From Flavobacteriaceae bacterium (GTDB lineage: Bacteria > Bacteroidota > Bacteroidia > Flavobacteriales > Flavobacteriaceae): a stretch of 8,973 nt of DNA. Shown piece after piece: positions 1 through 6,999 of the stretch. The translations under genes and the position numbers were made by a program. Each line of letters starts with the position of its first letter. Position 1 is the stretch's first letter. Location of the stretch: NCBI GenBank assembly GCA_029253805.1, contig JAQWYU010000138.1:1-8973 (forward strand), written 5' to 3'. The notes beneath the pieces are model-generated. The model made no database searches and was not told where the DNA came from. It was given only the letters and a program-made list of their open reading frames with translations.

Positions 1-669
1 CTGTATGTGCTTTATACTACTAAATTCATCTTTCATTACTCTGGTGCCAATTAAATAGGCAGCAATTAATTTATTTTGTAAAGGTTTTTCATCAAAAAAC
101 TCCTTCAAGAGTCTTTTGGCATGGCCAGCTCCTTGACTGTGTCCAGCTATTATAATGGGTCTATTGTTATTATACTTTTCTAAAAAAATTAAAAACGCTT
201 GTTTCAAGTCTTGGTAAGCAAGTTCGTAAGCCTTTTCTCCTCCGTTATTCCAAAATTCAGGACCGAAAACTCTTAGATGAGCTTGTCTATAATATGGCAC
301 ATACAATTTTCCAGTGGAAAACCACGCTGATGATTGGTATTTGACTGAAGACTCTAGGACTAGGTTTCTTGTTTCTTCTTTATAAATATCTGAATTCCAT
401 GAAAGATCATTACTATCTGAATGCAAAGTAGGGTAGATGAAAAAAATATCTACTTCAAGTTTAGGTTCATTTTGCTCAAAGTCAGCTAAAACATCAACTT
501 TTTTATTTGGGTGAACTGCCCAAGAATCAATGGATTGAAAATCCGGCTTTAGGGGTAAATTATCTTTTGAAAATGATTGACTTTTATAATCGACAGGTTT
601 ATTGGGTTCGTACATCAGACCACATGAAGATATAGCGAATGTGATACCTATTAAAAGAAAATATTTCAT
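1..669 (-). CDS. DUF3089-type alpha/beta-hydrolase lipoprotein (partial, 3' end outside window)
   Basis: The minus strand is open from an ATG at 669 to the left edge, giving 223 residues without a stop; the C-terminus is missing. The N-terminus is a lipoprotein signal with a lipobox ending in Cys16 (AISSC). No acidic run follows the Cys, so the surface-export signal is absent and a periplasmic-facing anchor is more likely. The body shows DUF3089-like stretches: a strand with DIFFIYPTLH at about 74-83, YYRQAHLRVFGP at 126-137, and the nucleophile elbow IIIAGHSQGAGH at 172-183. Ser178 of GHSQG is the probable catalytic nucleophile. The acid and His of the triad would lie beyond the window. Members of this family are assumed to be serine hydrolases, but no substrate is established. 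The gene is divergent from the fasciclin lipoprotein and shares its 160-bp upstream region. Family assignment is from motif recognition and is fairly secure; the substrate is unknown. Confidence 0.8.
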   Translation of the reverse strand, partial: MKYFLLIGITFAISSCGLMYEPNKPVDYKSQSFSKDNLPLKPDFQSIDSWAVHPNKKVDVLADFEQNEPKLEVDIFFIYPTLHSDSNDLSWNSDIYKEETRNLVLESSVKYQSSAWFSTGKLYVPYYRQAHLRVFGPEFWNNGGEKAYELAYQDLKQAFLIFLEKYNNNRPIIIAGHSQGAGHAKRLLKEFFDEKPLQNKLIAAYLIGTRVMKDEFSSIKHIQ

Positions 670-684
670 AATTAAATCTAAAAA

Positions 685-817
685 TGTTAACACTTTTTAT
701 GTTAACGATTATTAATATTTGTTAAATGTTGATGTAAAATTTAACATCTCTGTTTTTTTAACAAATTATTACAAATGTAACATTTAATAAGTTTTTTATT
801 TGATGTATTGTTAAACA
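685..817. promoter_or_regulatory. cluster of TGTTAA/TTAACA boxes in divergent promoter region
   Basis: The 160-bp intergenic region between the divergent hydrolase and fasciclin genes holds repeated copies of the same hexamer on both strands. TGTTAA occurs at 685-690 (within the palindrome TGTTAACA, 685-692), 700-705, 720-725 and 809-814. The reverse complement TTAACA occurs at 741-746 and 758-763, with a variant TGTAACA at 776-782. An 18-bp near-palindrome with one central mismatched pair (GATGT...ACATC arms) covers 731-748. A minus-strand TACATTTG at 772-779 matches the Bacteroidota -7 consensus and could serve the hydrolase gene, but no matching -33 element is visible. I see no good TAnnTTTG for the fasciclin gene. 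A regulator using the hexamer is an inference; which regulator is unknown. Confidence 0.45.
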
Positions 818-829
818 AAAAATAAACAA

Positions 830-1804
830 ATGAAAAATTTACTAAGATTATCAAAATTAACTTTTTTACTATTAATTGGATTTTCAGTACAGTCTTGTTC
901 TGACGATGACGATAATGTAACACCTCCTCCAGGGCCTTCAAATATTGTTGAAATAGCAATGGACACCCCAGACCTCAGCAATCTTGTTGCTGCTCTATCT
1001 GCTGCAGATGGAAATTTGGTGGACGTTTTAAGTGGAGGCGAATTCACTGTGCTAGCCCCTACTAACGAAGCATTCGAAACATTTTTAACAGCCAACGGTT
1101 TTATGTCGCTTTCTGAAGTTCCGACTGATATTCTTAGTAATATTCTTTTAAATCATGTTATTACAGGTACTGTTACTTCCACTAACCTAGCTGACGCTGG
1201 TTCTGGGTATAGCACTACTAATGCAACGAATATGGATGGTGATAACTTAAGTTTATATTTTGATACATCATCAGGTGTAACTTTCAATGGTGTTTCAAGT
1301 GTTGCAACAGCCGATATTGTAGCTTCAAACGGAATTGTCCACGTTGTTGATGAAGTTATTGGATTACCTACCGTGGTTACTTTCGCAGTTTCTAATCCAG
1401 CTTTATCTACTTTAGTGGTTGCACTTACAAGAGATGATTTAACTGAAGACTTGGTATCTATATTATCAACAACCGATGAGCCATCACCATTTACTGTTTT
1501 TGCCCCTACTAATGATGCCTTTGGATCATTGCTAGCTGAACTGGGATTGAATGCTTTAGGAGATATACCTCTTTCAACTTTGGAAGCTACATTAGGTACG
1601 CACGTAGTTCCTGGAGCCAATGTAAGATCTACAGATTTGGTTGATGGAATGTCAGTTACTACAATAGGTTCACCAATCAATGTATCTCTGTCTAGTGGAG
1701 CTAAGCTTATTGATTCAAGTGGTAGAGAATCAAACATTGTTGCAGTAGACCTACAAGCATACAATGGCGTTGTACATGTTATTGATAATGTACTTCTTCC
1801 ATAA
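830..1804 (+). CDS. Surface lipoprotein with two fasciclin (FAS1) domains
   Basis: This is a 324-residue protein. Residues 1-22 form a lipoprotein signal peptide ending at Cys23. The Cys is followed by Ser-Asp-Asp-Asp-Asp, an acidic run resembling the Bacteroidota lipoprotein export signal that sends lipoproteins to the cell surface. A short Pro-rich linker (31-36) leads to two tandem FAS1 domains at about 38-180 and 181-324. Each carries both family signatures: FTVLAPTNEAF (72-82) with NGIVHVVDEV (167-176), and FTVFAPTNDAF (221-231) with NGVVHVIDNV (312-321). FAS1 domains are known for adhesion and matrix or polysaccharide association, so a role in surface attachment is likely but inferred. 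The ATG at 830 follows an A-rich tract and gives a textbook signal sequence, which fixes the start. The gene is monocistronic, with its own terminator at 1834-1861. The upstream region holds the TGTTAA box cluster. Confidence 0.93.
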   Translation: MKNLLRLSKLTFLLLIGFSVQSCSDDDDNVTPPPGPSNIVEIAMDTPDLSNLVAALSAADGNLVDVLSGGEFTVLAPTNEAFETFLTANGFMSLSEVPTDILSNILLNHVITGTVTSTNLADAGSGYSTTNATNMDGDNLSLYFDTSSGVTFNGVSSVATADIVASNGIVHVVDEVIGLPTVVTFAVSNPALSTLVVALTRDDLTEDLVSILSTTDEPSPFTVFAPTNDAFGSLLAELGLNALGDIPLSTLEATLGTHVVPGANVRSTDLVDGMSVTTIGSPINVSLSSGAKLIDSSGRESNIVAVDLQAYNGVVHVIDNVLLP

Positions 1805-1808
1805 CTAT

Positions 1809-1826
1809 AATAAATTGAATTAGTCA
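1809..1826 (+). repeat. 18-bp element after the fasciclin stop, repeated inverted at 8908-8925
   Basis: AATAAATTGAATTAGTCA lies just after the fasciclin stop codon. It recurs exactly, on the opposite strand, across and after the stop codon of the right-edge gene. Both copies are therefore in the same orientation relative to a gene 3' end. The function is unknown. Confidence 0.6.
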
Positions 1827-1833
1827 CAATTTC

Positions 1834-1861
1834 AAAACCACTCCTAGAGTGGTTTTTTTTT
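1834..1861 (+). terminator. Intrinsic terminator of the fasciclin gene
   Basis: A perfect 10-bp stem (AAAACCACTC at 1834-1843 pairing with GAGTGGTTTT at 1847-1856) closes a 3-nt CTA loop. It runs into nine consecutive T at 1853-1861. It begins 30 bp after the fasciclin stop and separates that gene from the CotH gene. Confidence 0.93.
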
Positions 1862-1926
1862 GTATGTAATGATTAAATTGAAATAATATATCTTTATTTT
1901 TACCAGATAATATAAAATAAGTATTT

Positions 1927-4527
1927 ATGCGTCTCTTACATATTTTAGTTTTAGTAACTTCCTTTTTTGCTTCAGCTCAAATTGATCATTGGGAAACTGT
2001 TGTGTTGCCTGGTGATCAATGGAATTATATTGTTCCCAGTTCACAACCTAGCTCCAGTTGGAATCAATTAGGATACAATTCGTCCAGTTGGAGTACAGGC
2101 AATTCAGGATTTGGATATGGTGATGGAGATGACGCTACTGTAGTTTCAAATACTATATCAATTTACATTAGAAAAACATTTACCATAGCTAATCTTTCTG
2201 ACATTGAGGCTATTATATTAGATTTAGATTATGATGATGGGTTTGTAGCATATTTGAATGGTCAAGAAGTTGCGAGAAATCTCATTTCAGGTACAGTTCC
2301 TAATTTCAACCAGACTAGTGATGGCTATCATGAGGCTCTCCTTCCTCAAGGATATGCTCCAGAGCGTTTCGGTATTGATGTCAACCTTCTAAATGCGGGT
2401 ACAAATGTTTTAGCAGTTCAAGTTCACAATCAGTCATTTGATTCTTCAGATCTATCCGCTCTTCCAGTTTTTTCAGTTGGTATTAACAATACAAGTTCGA
2501 ATTACGAAACACCTCCATCATGGTTTGAGGTTCCATATATTCCTGCTGAAGTTAATTTTGAGTCATCAAATTTACCAATTGTAGTTATTGATACTTTTGA
2601 AGGTCAAGAAATTCCTAACGATCCTAAGATTGATGCTACTATGAAAATTATTTTTAGAGAAAATCAACAAAGGAATTTTCTCACCGATGTTAGTGACCCT
2701 ACTGCACTCGATTATGACGGGCCTATTAAAATTGAATATCGAGGATCTTCATCTAGCTTATTAGATAAAAAACAATATGCATTCACCCCATATGATGATT
2801 TAGGAGAAAAAATTAATGTACCGTTTTTAAATATGCCAACTGAAAACGACTGGATTCTAAACGGACTAGCATATGATCCTTCTTACATGAGAGATTTTTT
2901 GAGTTACAAACTCTCGAATCTAACTGGTAATTATGCATCAAGAGGTAAATATTGTGAATTAGTATTGAATGGTGAATTTAGAGGAATATATGTTTTACAA
3001 GAAAAATTAAAGGCAGACGATAGCCGTATTGATATCAAAAAAATTAAAGATGACGATTTAACTCTTCCAAAACTTACTGGAGGATATATAACAAAAACTG
3101 ATAAGATTGAAGGATCAGATACAATAGCTTGGGGTATGGATAATTATGGAGGTTGGCAAAGTAATTTTGTTCATGAACACCCTAAGTCCTCAGAAGTTAT
3201 GCCTGAACAACATTCATATATTGAAAATGAGTTTTTAACTCTACAGTCATATGTTAACAATCCTAGTAATAGTTCTATAACAGAAGGGTACCCCTCAATT
3301 ATAGATATTCCATCTTTTATTGATTTTATGATTCTAAATGAAATTTCTTCTAATGCAGATGGTTACGAGTTTAGTACCTTCTTCCATAAAGATCGTAATG
3401 ATAAACTAAGGGCTGGACCTATATGGGATTTCAATTTAACCTTTGGAAATGATCTGTTTCAATGGGGTTATGATAGAAGTCATACTGATGTTTGGCAATT
3501 TTATGACCAGGGTAACATGGGGCCAAAGTTTTGGAAAGATCTTTTTGATGATTCTTTATTTAATTGTTATCTATCTAAGCGATGGCAAGAGTTATCCGCT
3601 CCTGGTATGCCTTTAAATGAAGAGGAAATCTTTGAGCTTATAGATTCCATAGAAGTACTTATTCTAGAAGCAGTTGAACGTCAGGAAATAGTATCAGGCA
3701 CTACAGGTGTTTTTGCACAAAATATTGTTGAGATGAAAGCATTCATTTCTGAAAGAATTGAATGGATTTCTAATCAACTTACAGATACTAGTTTATGTGA
3801 CAGTGTAGTTACTCCTGAACTTATAATTTCAAAAATAAATTATAATCCTTTAGTTGAAGCTGACTTAGATTCAAGTGATTTTGAATTTATTGAGCTAAGT
3901 AACAATAGTACTTCAAACATTGATTTAACAGGAATTTATTTTGGAGGTTTGGGTCTTACATATCAATTCCCACCAGGGTCATCCTTAAGTTCTGGATCTG
4001 TACTTTTTTTAGCAAATGATAGTGATTCTTTTGTTCAGCGGTACGGATTTGAACCATTTGGTGAGTTTTCAAGAAGTCTTTCAAACGATGGTGAAGATCT
4101 GATTTTACGAGATGCATATGGAAATATAATTGATCAGGTAATTTACAATGACGTACTTCCTTGGCCAGAAGACGCTGACGGGGAAGGGTCTTTTCTTAAA
4201 CTTGTTAGTTTAAGTCTAGACAATAGCTTAGCCAGTAGTTGGATAGCCCGTACAGACACAGCCGATAATTTATCAATTAGTAGTAATCTAAATACCTCCC
4301 ATATTAATCTTTATCCAAACCCCGTTTCAGATATATTAAGAGTTAAAAGCAGCTTTGGTAACATAAACGGTATAAATATTTATGGAATTAATGGGAAACT
4401 GTATAGAAAATACAATATTAACCATGGTAGTGTTGAATTAGACTTATCTTCTTTTGAAAGTGGAGTGTACGTGATAAAAATTCAAACAGCTAGTGAATTA
4501 TTTGTAAGAAAAATTATAAAAAATTAA
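1927..4527 (+). CDS. Secreted CotH-kinase / lamin-tail protein with T9SS sorting domain
   Basis: This is an 866-residue exported protein. A Sec signal peptide covers 1-17 (cut near FASA|Q). Residues about 20-190 form a beta-sandwich-like module with YDDGFVAYLNGQEVAR (102-117) and GTNVLAVQVHNQ (158-169), a pattern common in extracellular binding modules. A CotH-kinase domain follows at about 215-620. It includes IEYRGSSS (269-276), DWILNG (308-313), YMRDFLSY (320-327), the nucleotide-loop-like ELVLNGEFRGIYVLQEK (344-360) and GPIWDFNLTFGN (497-508), where Asp501 matches the metal-binding Asp. The CotH family contains atypical protein kinases such as the spore-coat kinase CotH; the substrate here is unknown. 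A lamin-tail (LTD) domain occupies about 630-765 (DFEFIELSN, 651-659). The C-terminus (about 794-866, from LYPNPVSDIL) is a type A T9SS sorting domain, predicting outer-membrane passage and surface attachment or release. The gene stands alone behind the fasciclin terminator; no convincing promoter was seen. Confidence 0.92.
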   Translation: MRLLHILVLVTSFFASAQIDHWETVVLPGDQWNYIVPSSQPSSSWNQLGYNSSSWSTGNSGFGYGDGDDATVVSNTISIYIRKTFTIANLSDIEAIILDLDYDDGFVAYLNGQEVARNLISGTVPNFNQTSDGYHEALLPQGYAPERFGIDVNLLNAGTNVLAVQVHNQSFDSSDLSALPVFSVGINNTSSNYETPPSWFEVPYIPAEVNFESSNLPIVVIDTFEGQEIPNDPKIDATMKIIFRENQQRNFLTDVSDPTALDYDGPIKIEYRGSSSSLLDKKQYAFTPYDDLGEKINVPFLNMPTENDWILNGLAYDPSYMRDFLSYKLSNLTGNYASRGKYCELVLNGEFRGIYVLQEKLKADDSRIDIKKIKDDDLTLPKLTGGYITKTDKIEGSDTIAWGMDNYGGWQSNFVHEHPKSSEVMPEQHSYIENEFLTLQSYVNNPSNSSITEGYPSIIDIPSFIDFMILNEISSNADGYEFSTFFHKDRNDKLRAGPIWDFNLTFGNDLFQWGYDRSHTDVWQFYDQGNMGPKFWKDLFDDSLFNCYLSKRWQELSAPGMPLNEEEIFELIDSIEVLILEAVERQEIVSGTTGVFAQNIVEMKAFISERIEWISNQLTDTSLCDSVVTPELIISKINYNPLVEADLDSSDFEFIELSNNSTSNIDLTGIYFGGLGLTYQFPPGSSLSSGSVLFLANDSDSFVQRYGFEPFGEFSRSLSNDGEDLILRDAYGNIIDQVIYNDVLPWPEDADGEGSFLKLVSLSLDNSLASSWIARTDTADNLSISSNLNTSHINLYPNPVSDILRVKSSFGNINGINIYGINGKLYRKYNINHGSVELDLSSFESGVYVIKIQTASELFVRKIIKN

Positions 4528-4548
4528 TAAACATTTAAATGTTTATTA
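4505..4548 (-). terminator. Hairpin terminator of the TonB-receptor transcript, overlapping the CotH 3' end
   Basis: A perfect 24-bp palindrome at 4525-4548 (10-bp arms around TTAA) begins on the CotH stop codon. Read on the minus strand, it is followed by AATTTTTTATAATTTTT, a proper U-tract formed by the A-rich last codons of the CotH gene. On the plus strand no T-run follows. It therefore best serves the minus-strand receptor and small-ORF transcript. It may also halt CotH transcripts weakly, since that gene has no other terminator. Confidence 0.6.
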
Positions 4549-4571
4549 TCAATGATATTCTTACAGTTGTT

Positions 4572-4676
4572 TTATGGGACATCATTAAATTTTTTGATTA
4601 ATACAATCGCCCAAACTAAAACACAAATTGATACAAATACAGAATAATTAAATACAATTTGATCAGCGTTCAACAT
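4572..4676 (-). CDS. Small single-helix membrane protein (34 aa), hypothetical
   Basis: This short minus-strand ORF starts with ATG at 4676, 19 nt after the stop codon of the TonB receptor, and ends with TAA at 4572. It has 34 residues: a short polar N-terminus (MLNADQ), an uninterrupted hydrophobic stretch at about 7-27 including SVFVSICVLVWAIVLI, then KKFNDVP. This is a clean single transmembrane helix with a positively charged C-terminal flank. An in-frame stop lies 9 nt upstream of the ATG, so this is the only ATG start. The upstream sequence is A/T-rich, normal for translation starts in this phylum. The hairpin terminator lies just beyond its end, so the receptor transcript would include it. 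I do not recognise a family; it could be an accessory of the metal-uptake system or a chance ORF. Composition and placement favour a real gene only moderately. Confidence 0.42.
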   Translation of the reverse strand: MLNADQIVFNYSVFVSICVLVWAIVLIKKFNDVP

Positions 4677-4695
4677 GTTATGTTTTTAAAATTAT

Positions 4696-6918
4696 CTATT
4701 TGATATTGTATCTAAGTCCTAAAAACCCGTTAATTCCTTGGTTAGAATAATATACATAGCTTGGGTCAAATGAAAGAGCATTAGGATTGTTAACCGTAGC
4801 TAACACTTGTCCACCTGAATCAAATTCTATTTCTGAATCAAATGGGTCAAAAGCTCGTGCTATGCTATTTGATGGTGGCTTGAAATTTAAAATATTTTTT
4901 ATTCCTGCATAAACTTCAATGTTATTAAAAGTATAGGTAGTTTGTACATTGACGATATTAATTACAGGGCTGTTTGAGTTCCTAGTGTCTAGCTCGCCAA
5001 GAAGAGGCAATTTCATTGGGCCAATGACTGTTCCTGAAAGGTCAATTTTAATTTTTGGATTATATAATAAATAGCTGATTTGGTAATTTCCTGAAAACTT
5101 TTCGGTTAAAAGTGGATATTCAATTTTATCGCCATTAATAATTTTTGAGTCAATAAGAGTAGCTCCAATATTTATTTTTAGCCCATTTGCATATGAGCTG
5201 TTAAAATTAATAGAAGCCCCTTTTGTAACAGATTTTCCGTCAAGATTACTGTATATGATTTGGTTAGGGTTAGATTCATAATCTGGGAGAATTCTATTTG
5301 AAAATTCAGTATTAAAAACACTAAAATCTAAATCAAAAATAGCTCCAAATTTACTGTATAGTTTTTTACTCCAGTTGATAGTTGTATTCCATGATTTTTC
5401 AGGAAGAATTTTCTCTGTAAAAATTACATCTCTGGCACCAGTAAGTGCTGCATGGTCTTCTGTAAATACATTTACCACTCTGTATCCAGTTCCAAAACCA
5501 ATACGTAAAATTGAGCTATTATCTTTACTTGACAACTTATAGTTTAGTCTTGGGGTTAAAATATCTCCGTAAATAGAGTTCTTGTCATATCTAATTCCAG
5601 AAAGTAAAGTATTTGATTCACTAATAATCCATTGATCTTGTACAAACAACCCTGGAAGAGCTATTCTATCTTCTTTAACTGTGGCAGGTGTGTTATCGTC
5701 ATAAATTGTGTATCTATATGTTGCGCCCAACAATAAGTCATGACCTTTAATTTTTTTTGAATAAACTCCTTGTAAAAAACCTACGGTTTGTAAAGCGTCG
5801 TATGTCGTATCTCCATATACGGAGTTTTGATCGTGATTATTTAGACTGTATTGTAAAAACAAATTATTATTAATTTCATATTTCCCAAATATTTCTACTC
5901 TACTTGTGTAAATGCTTTCTCCATATACTTGATCACCTCCTCTAAAAGTTGAATTCCAGTTCATTTCCCCACCCCATCTATCTTCGTAAAAATAACGGAA
6001 CCCAATACTATTTTTACTTGTTTTAATTTTATTAAATATTGAAATTCTGTTTTGTAGTGTGAGATCTGTAAATCCGTCTCCGTTGTTGTCGATTGGGTTA
6101 GAATAGTTAAAGTAATTTATGCCTATTAGCCCTTTAGCATTTCCAAATTTATATTTACTTCCAACGTCAAGATTGATTTCACCCCACGAAGTAGTGAATA
6201 CATCTAAACTGAATTTTTCAGTATTTTCTGGCTGCCTTGTAATTAGATTGATTACTCCCCCTATTGCCTCTGACCCATATAAAGTTGAAGCAGGTCCCTT
6301 TACAACCTCAACTTTTTCGATAATTGATTGTGGGATCCCTGAAAGACCATATACTGTAGATAAACCACTTACAAGTGGGAGACCGTCTATTAACACCATC
6401 GTATTGGATCCTTCTTGTCCATTTATGTGTATATCTCCTGTGTTGCAAACATTACAATTTAACTGGGGACGGATTCCATTAACACCCTGAATAGCTTCAA
6501 AGAAACTAGATTTTGGAGTAGCTCTAAAAAAATCTGATGTGTAAAGTTCAACCGGGACTGCACTTTTTAATTTTGAAACCTTTTTTAGTGTTCCAGAAAC
6601 AACTACTTCATCTAAGCTGTTATTTTGTAGAATAATTTTTTTTAAATCAATGGACTTGCCCTCATAAATCACGTTAATTTTTTTTGAGGAACATCCTTCG
6701 TATGAAACATAGAGTTTATTTTCTCCTAACTCAGCTTGTATTGAAAACACACCATTTTCATTTGTTAATACACTTTTTAGATTAGTGCTATTGTAAATCG
6801 TACAACCATAAATTAAGTTTTCTTCATTGTCAACAATCACACCAGAAATAACTTGTGAATAGATTAGATTCGTAATAAAAATAGCAGCCAATAAATAATA
6901 TAATTTATTAATTCTCAT
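4696..6918 (-). CDS. TonB-dependent outer-membrane receptor, probably metal or metallophore uptake
   Basis: This is a 740-residue outer-membrane receptor. A signal peptide covers 1-21 (cut near IYS|Q). A CarboxypepD_reg-like domain at about 23-98 is typical of Bacteroidota receptors. A TonB-box-like segment DEVVVSGT spans 103-110. The plug domain at about 115-230 contains GDIHINGQEGSNTMVLIDGLP (161-181) and the hallmark VEVVKGPASTLYGSEAIGGVINLITR (203-228). The rest is the 22-strand barrel. The plug carries a CNVC pair (Cys155, Cys158) just before the first conserved block; two cysteines spaced this way are unusual in a periplasm-facing plug and may form a disulfide or bind metal. The gene is divergent from a DtxR/MntR-type repressor, and its promoter is built from the operator-like repeats at 6951-6997. 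The natural inference is regulated uptake of Fe or Mn, free or chelated; the actual ligand is not shown by the sequence. Start ATG 6918 gives a good signal peptide and a 5' leader of about 38 nt. Confidence 0.93.
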   Translation of the reverse strand: MRINKLYYLLAAIFITNLIYSQVISGVIVDNEENLIYGCTIYNSTNLKSVLTNENGVFSIQAELGENKLYVSYEGCSSKKINVIYEGKSIDLKKIILQNNSLDEVVVSGTLKKVSKLKSAVPVELYTSDFFRATPKSSFFEAIQGVNGIRPQLNCNVCNTGDIHINGQEGSNTMVLIDGLPLVSGLSTVYGLSGIPQSIIEKVEVVKGPASTLYGSEAIGGVINLITRQPENTEKFSLDVFTTSWGEINLDVGSKYKFGNAKGLIGINYFNYSNPIDNNGDGFTDLTLQNRISIFNKIKTSKNSIGFRYFYEDRWGGEMNWNSTFRGGDQVYGESIYTSRVEIFGKYEINNNLFLQYSLNNHDQNSVYGDTTYDALQTVGFLQGVYSKKIKGHDLLLGATYRYTIYDDNTPATVKEDRIALPGLFVQDQWIISESNTLLSGIRYDKNSIYGDILTPRLNYKLSSKDNSSILRIGFGTGYRVVNVFTEDHAALTGARDVIFTEKILPEKSWNTTINWSKKLYSKFGAIFDLDFSVFNTEFSNRILPDYESNPNQIIYSNLDGKSVTKGASINFNSSYANGLKINIGATLIDSKIINGDKIEYPLLTEKFSGNYQISYLLYNPKIKIDLSGTVIGPMKLPLLGELDTRNSNSPVINIVNVQTTYTFNNIEVYAGIKNILNFKPPSNSIARAFDPFDSEIEFDSGGQVLATVNNPNALSFDPSYVYYSNQGINGFLGLRYNIK

Positions 6919-6950
6919 TTTTGTAGTTTTGTCGTGTTAGTGCGCTAAAG

Positions 6951-6997
6951 TGTTCACTACCGCAAAACTAATAAAAAATGTTCACTACTGCAAAACT
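6951..6997. repeat. Tandem 19-bp direct repeats, candidate operator of the metal-dependent repressor
   Basis: TGTTCACTACYGCAAAACT occurs at 6951-6969 (Y=C) and 6979-6997 (Y=T), 18 of 19 identical, with a 28-bp period. A degenerate inverted relative starts at 6925 (AGTTTTG, then GT and AGTG blocks to 6942). A TTAG-TGCG-CTAA dyad at 6937-6948 recalls the TTAG/CTAA halves of DtxR-family sites. The second repeat ends directly at the repressor start codon (7000). Position and repetition suggest an operator; binding by the neighbouring repressor is inferred. Confidence 0.6.
6963..6996 (-). promoter_or_regulatory. Promoter of the TonB receptor (-33 TTTTG, -7 TAGTTTTG)
   Basis: On the minus strand, TTTTG (6991-6995) is followed after 20 nt by TAGTTTTG (6963-6970), an exact match to the Bacteroidota -7 consensus TAnnTTTG at the accepted spacing. 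Transcription would begin near 6956, giving a leader of about 38 nt. Each element sits in a different copy of the direct repeat. Confidence 0.65.
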
Positions 6998-6999
6998 TA

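Noticed and set aside
741..1095. Two overlapping minus-strand ORFs (72 and 94 aa) over the fasciclin 5' end
   Set aside because: They overlap the lipoprotein signal region antisense, have low-complexity or uncharacteristic sequence, and would run through the box-rich intergenic region.
1153..1827. Long minus-strand ORF (224 aa) opposite the fasciclin gene
   Set aside because: It is the antisense shadow of a well-formed two-domain FAS1 coding sequence; it has no signal, motif or start context of its own.
1859..1896. Possible CotH promoter (TTTG at 1859-1862, TATCTTTA at 1889-1896)
   Set aside because: The -7 match is imperfect and the 26-nt spacing is longer than usual; not listed as a feature.
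6119..6490. Plus-strand ORF (123 aa) inside the TonB receptor
   Set aside because: It is a shadow of the conserved plug and early barrel coding sequence on the other strand; no recognisable features.
6951..6997. CRISPR-like short repeat
   Set aside because: There are only two copies with a 9-bp gap inside a divergent promoter; it fits an operator, not an array.
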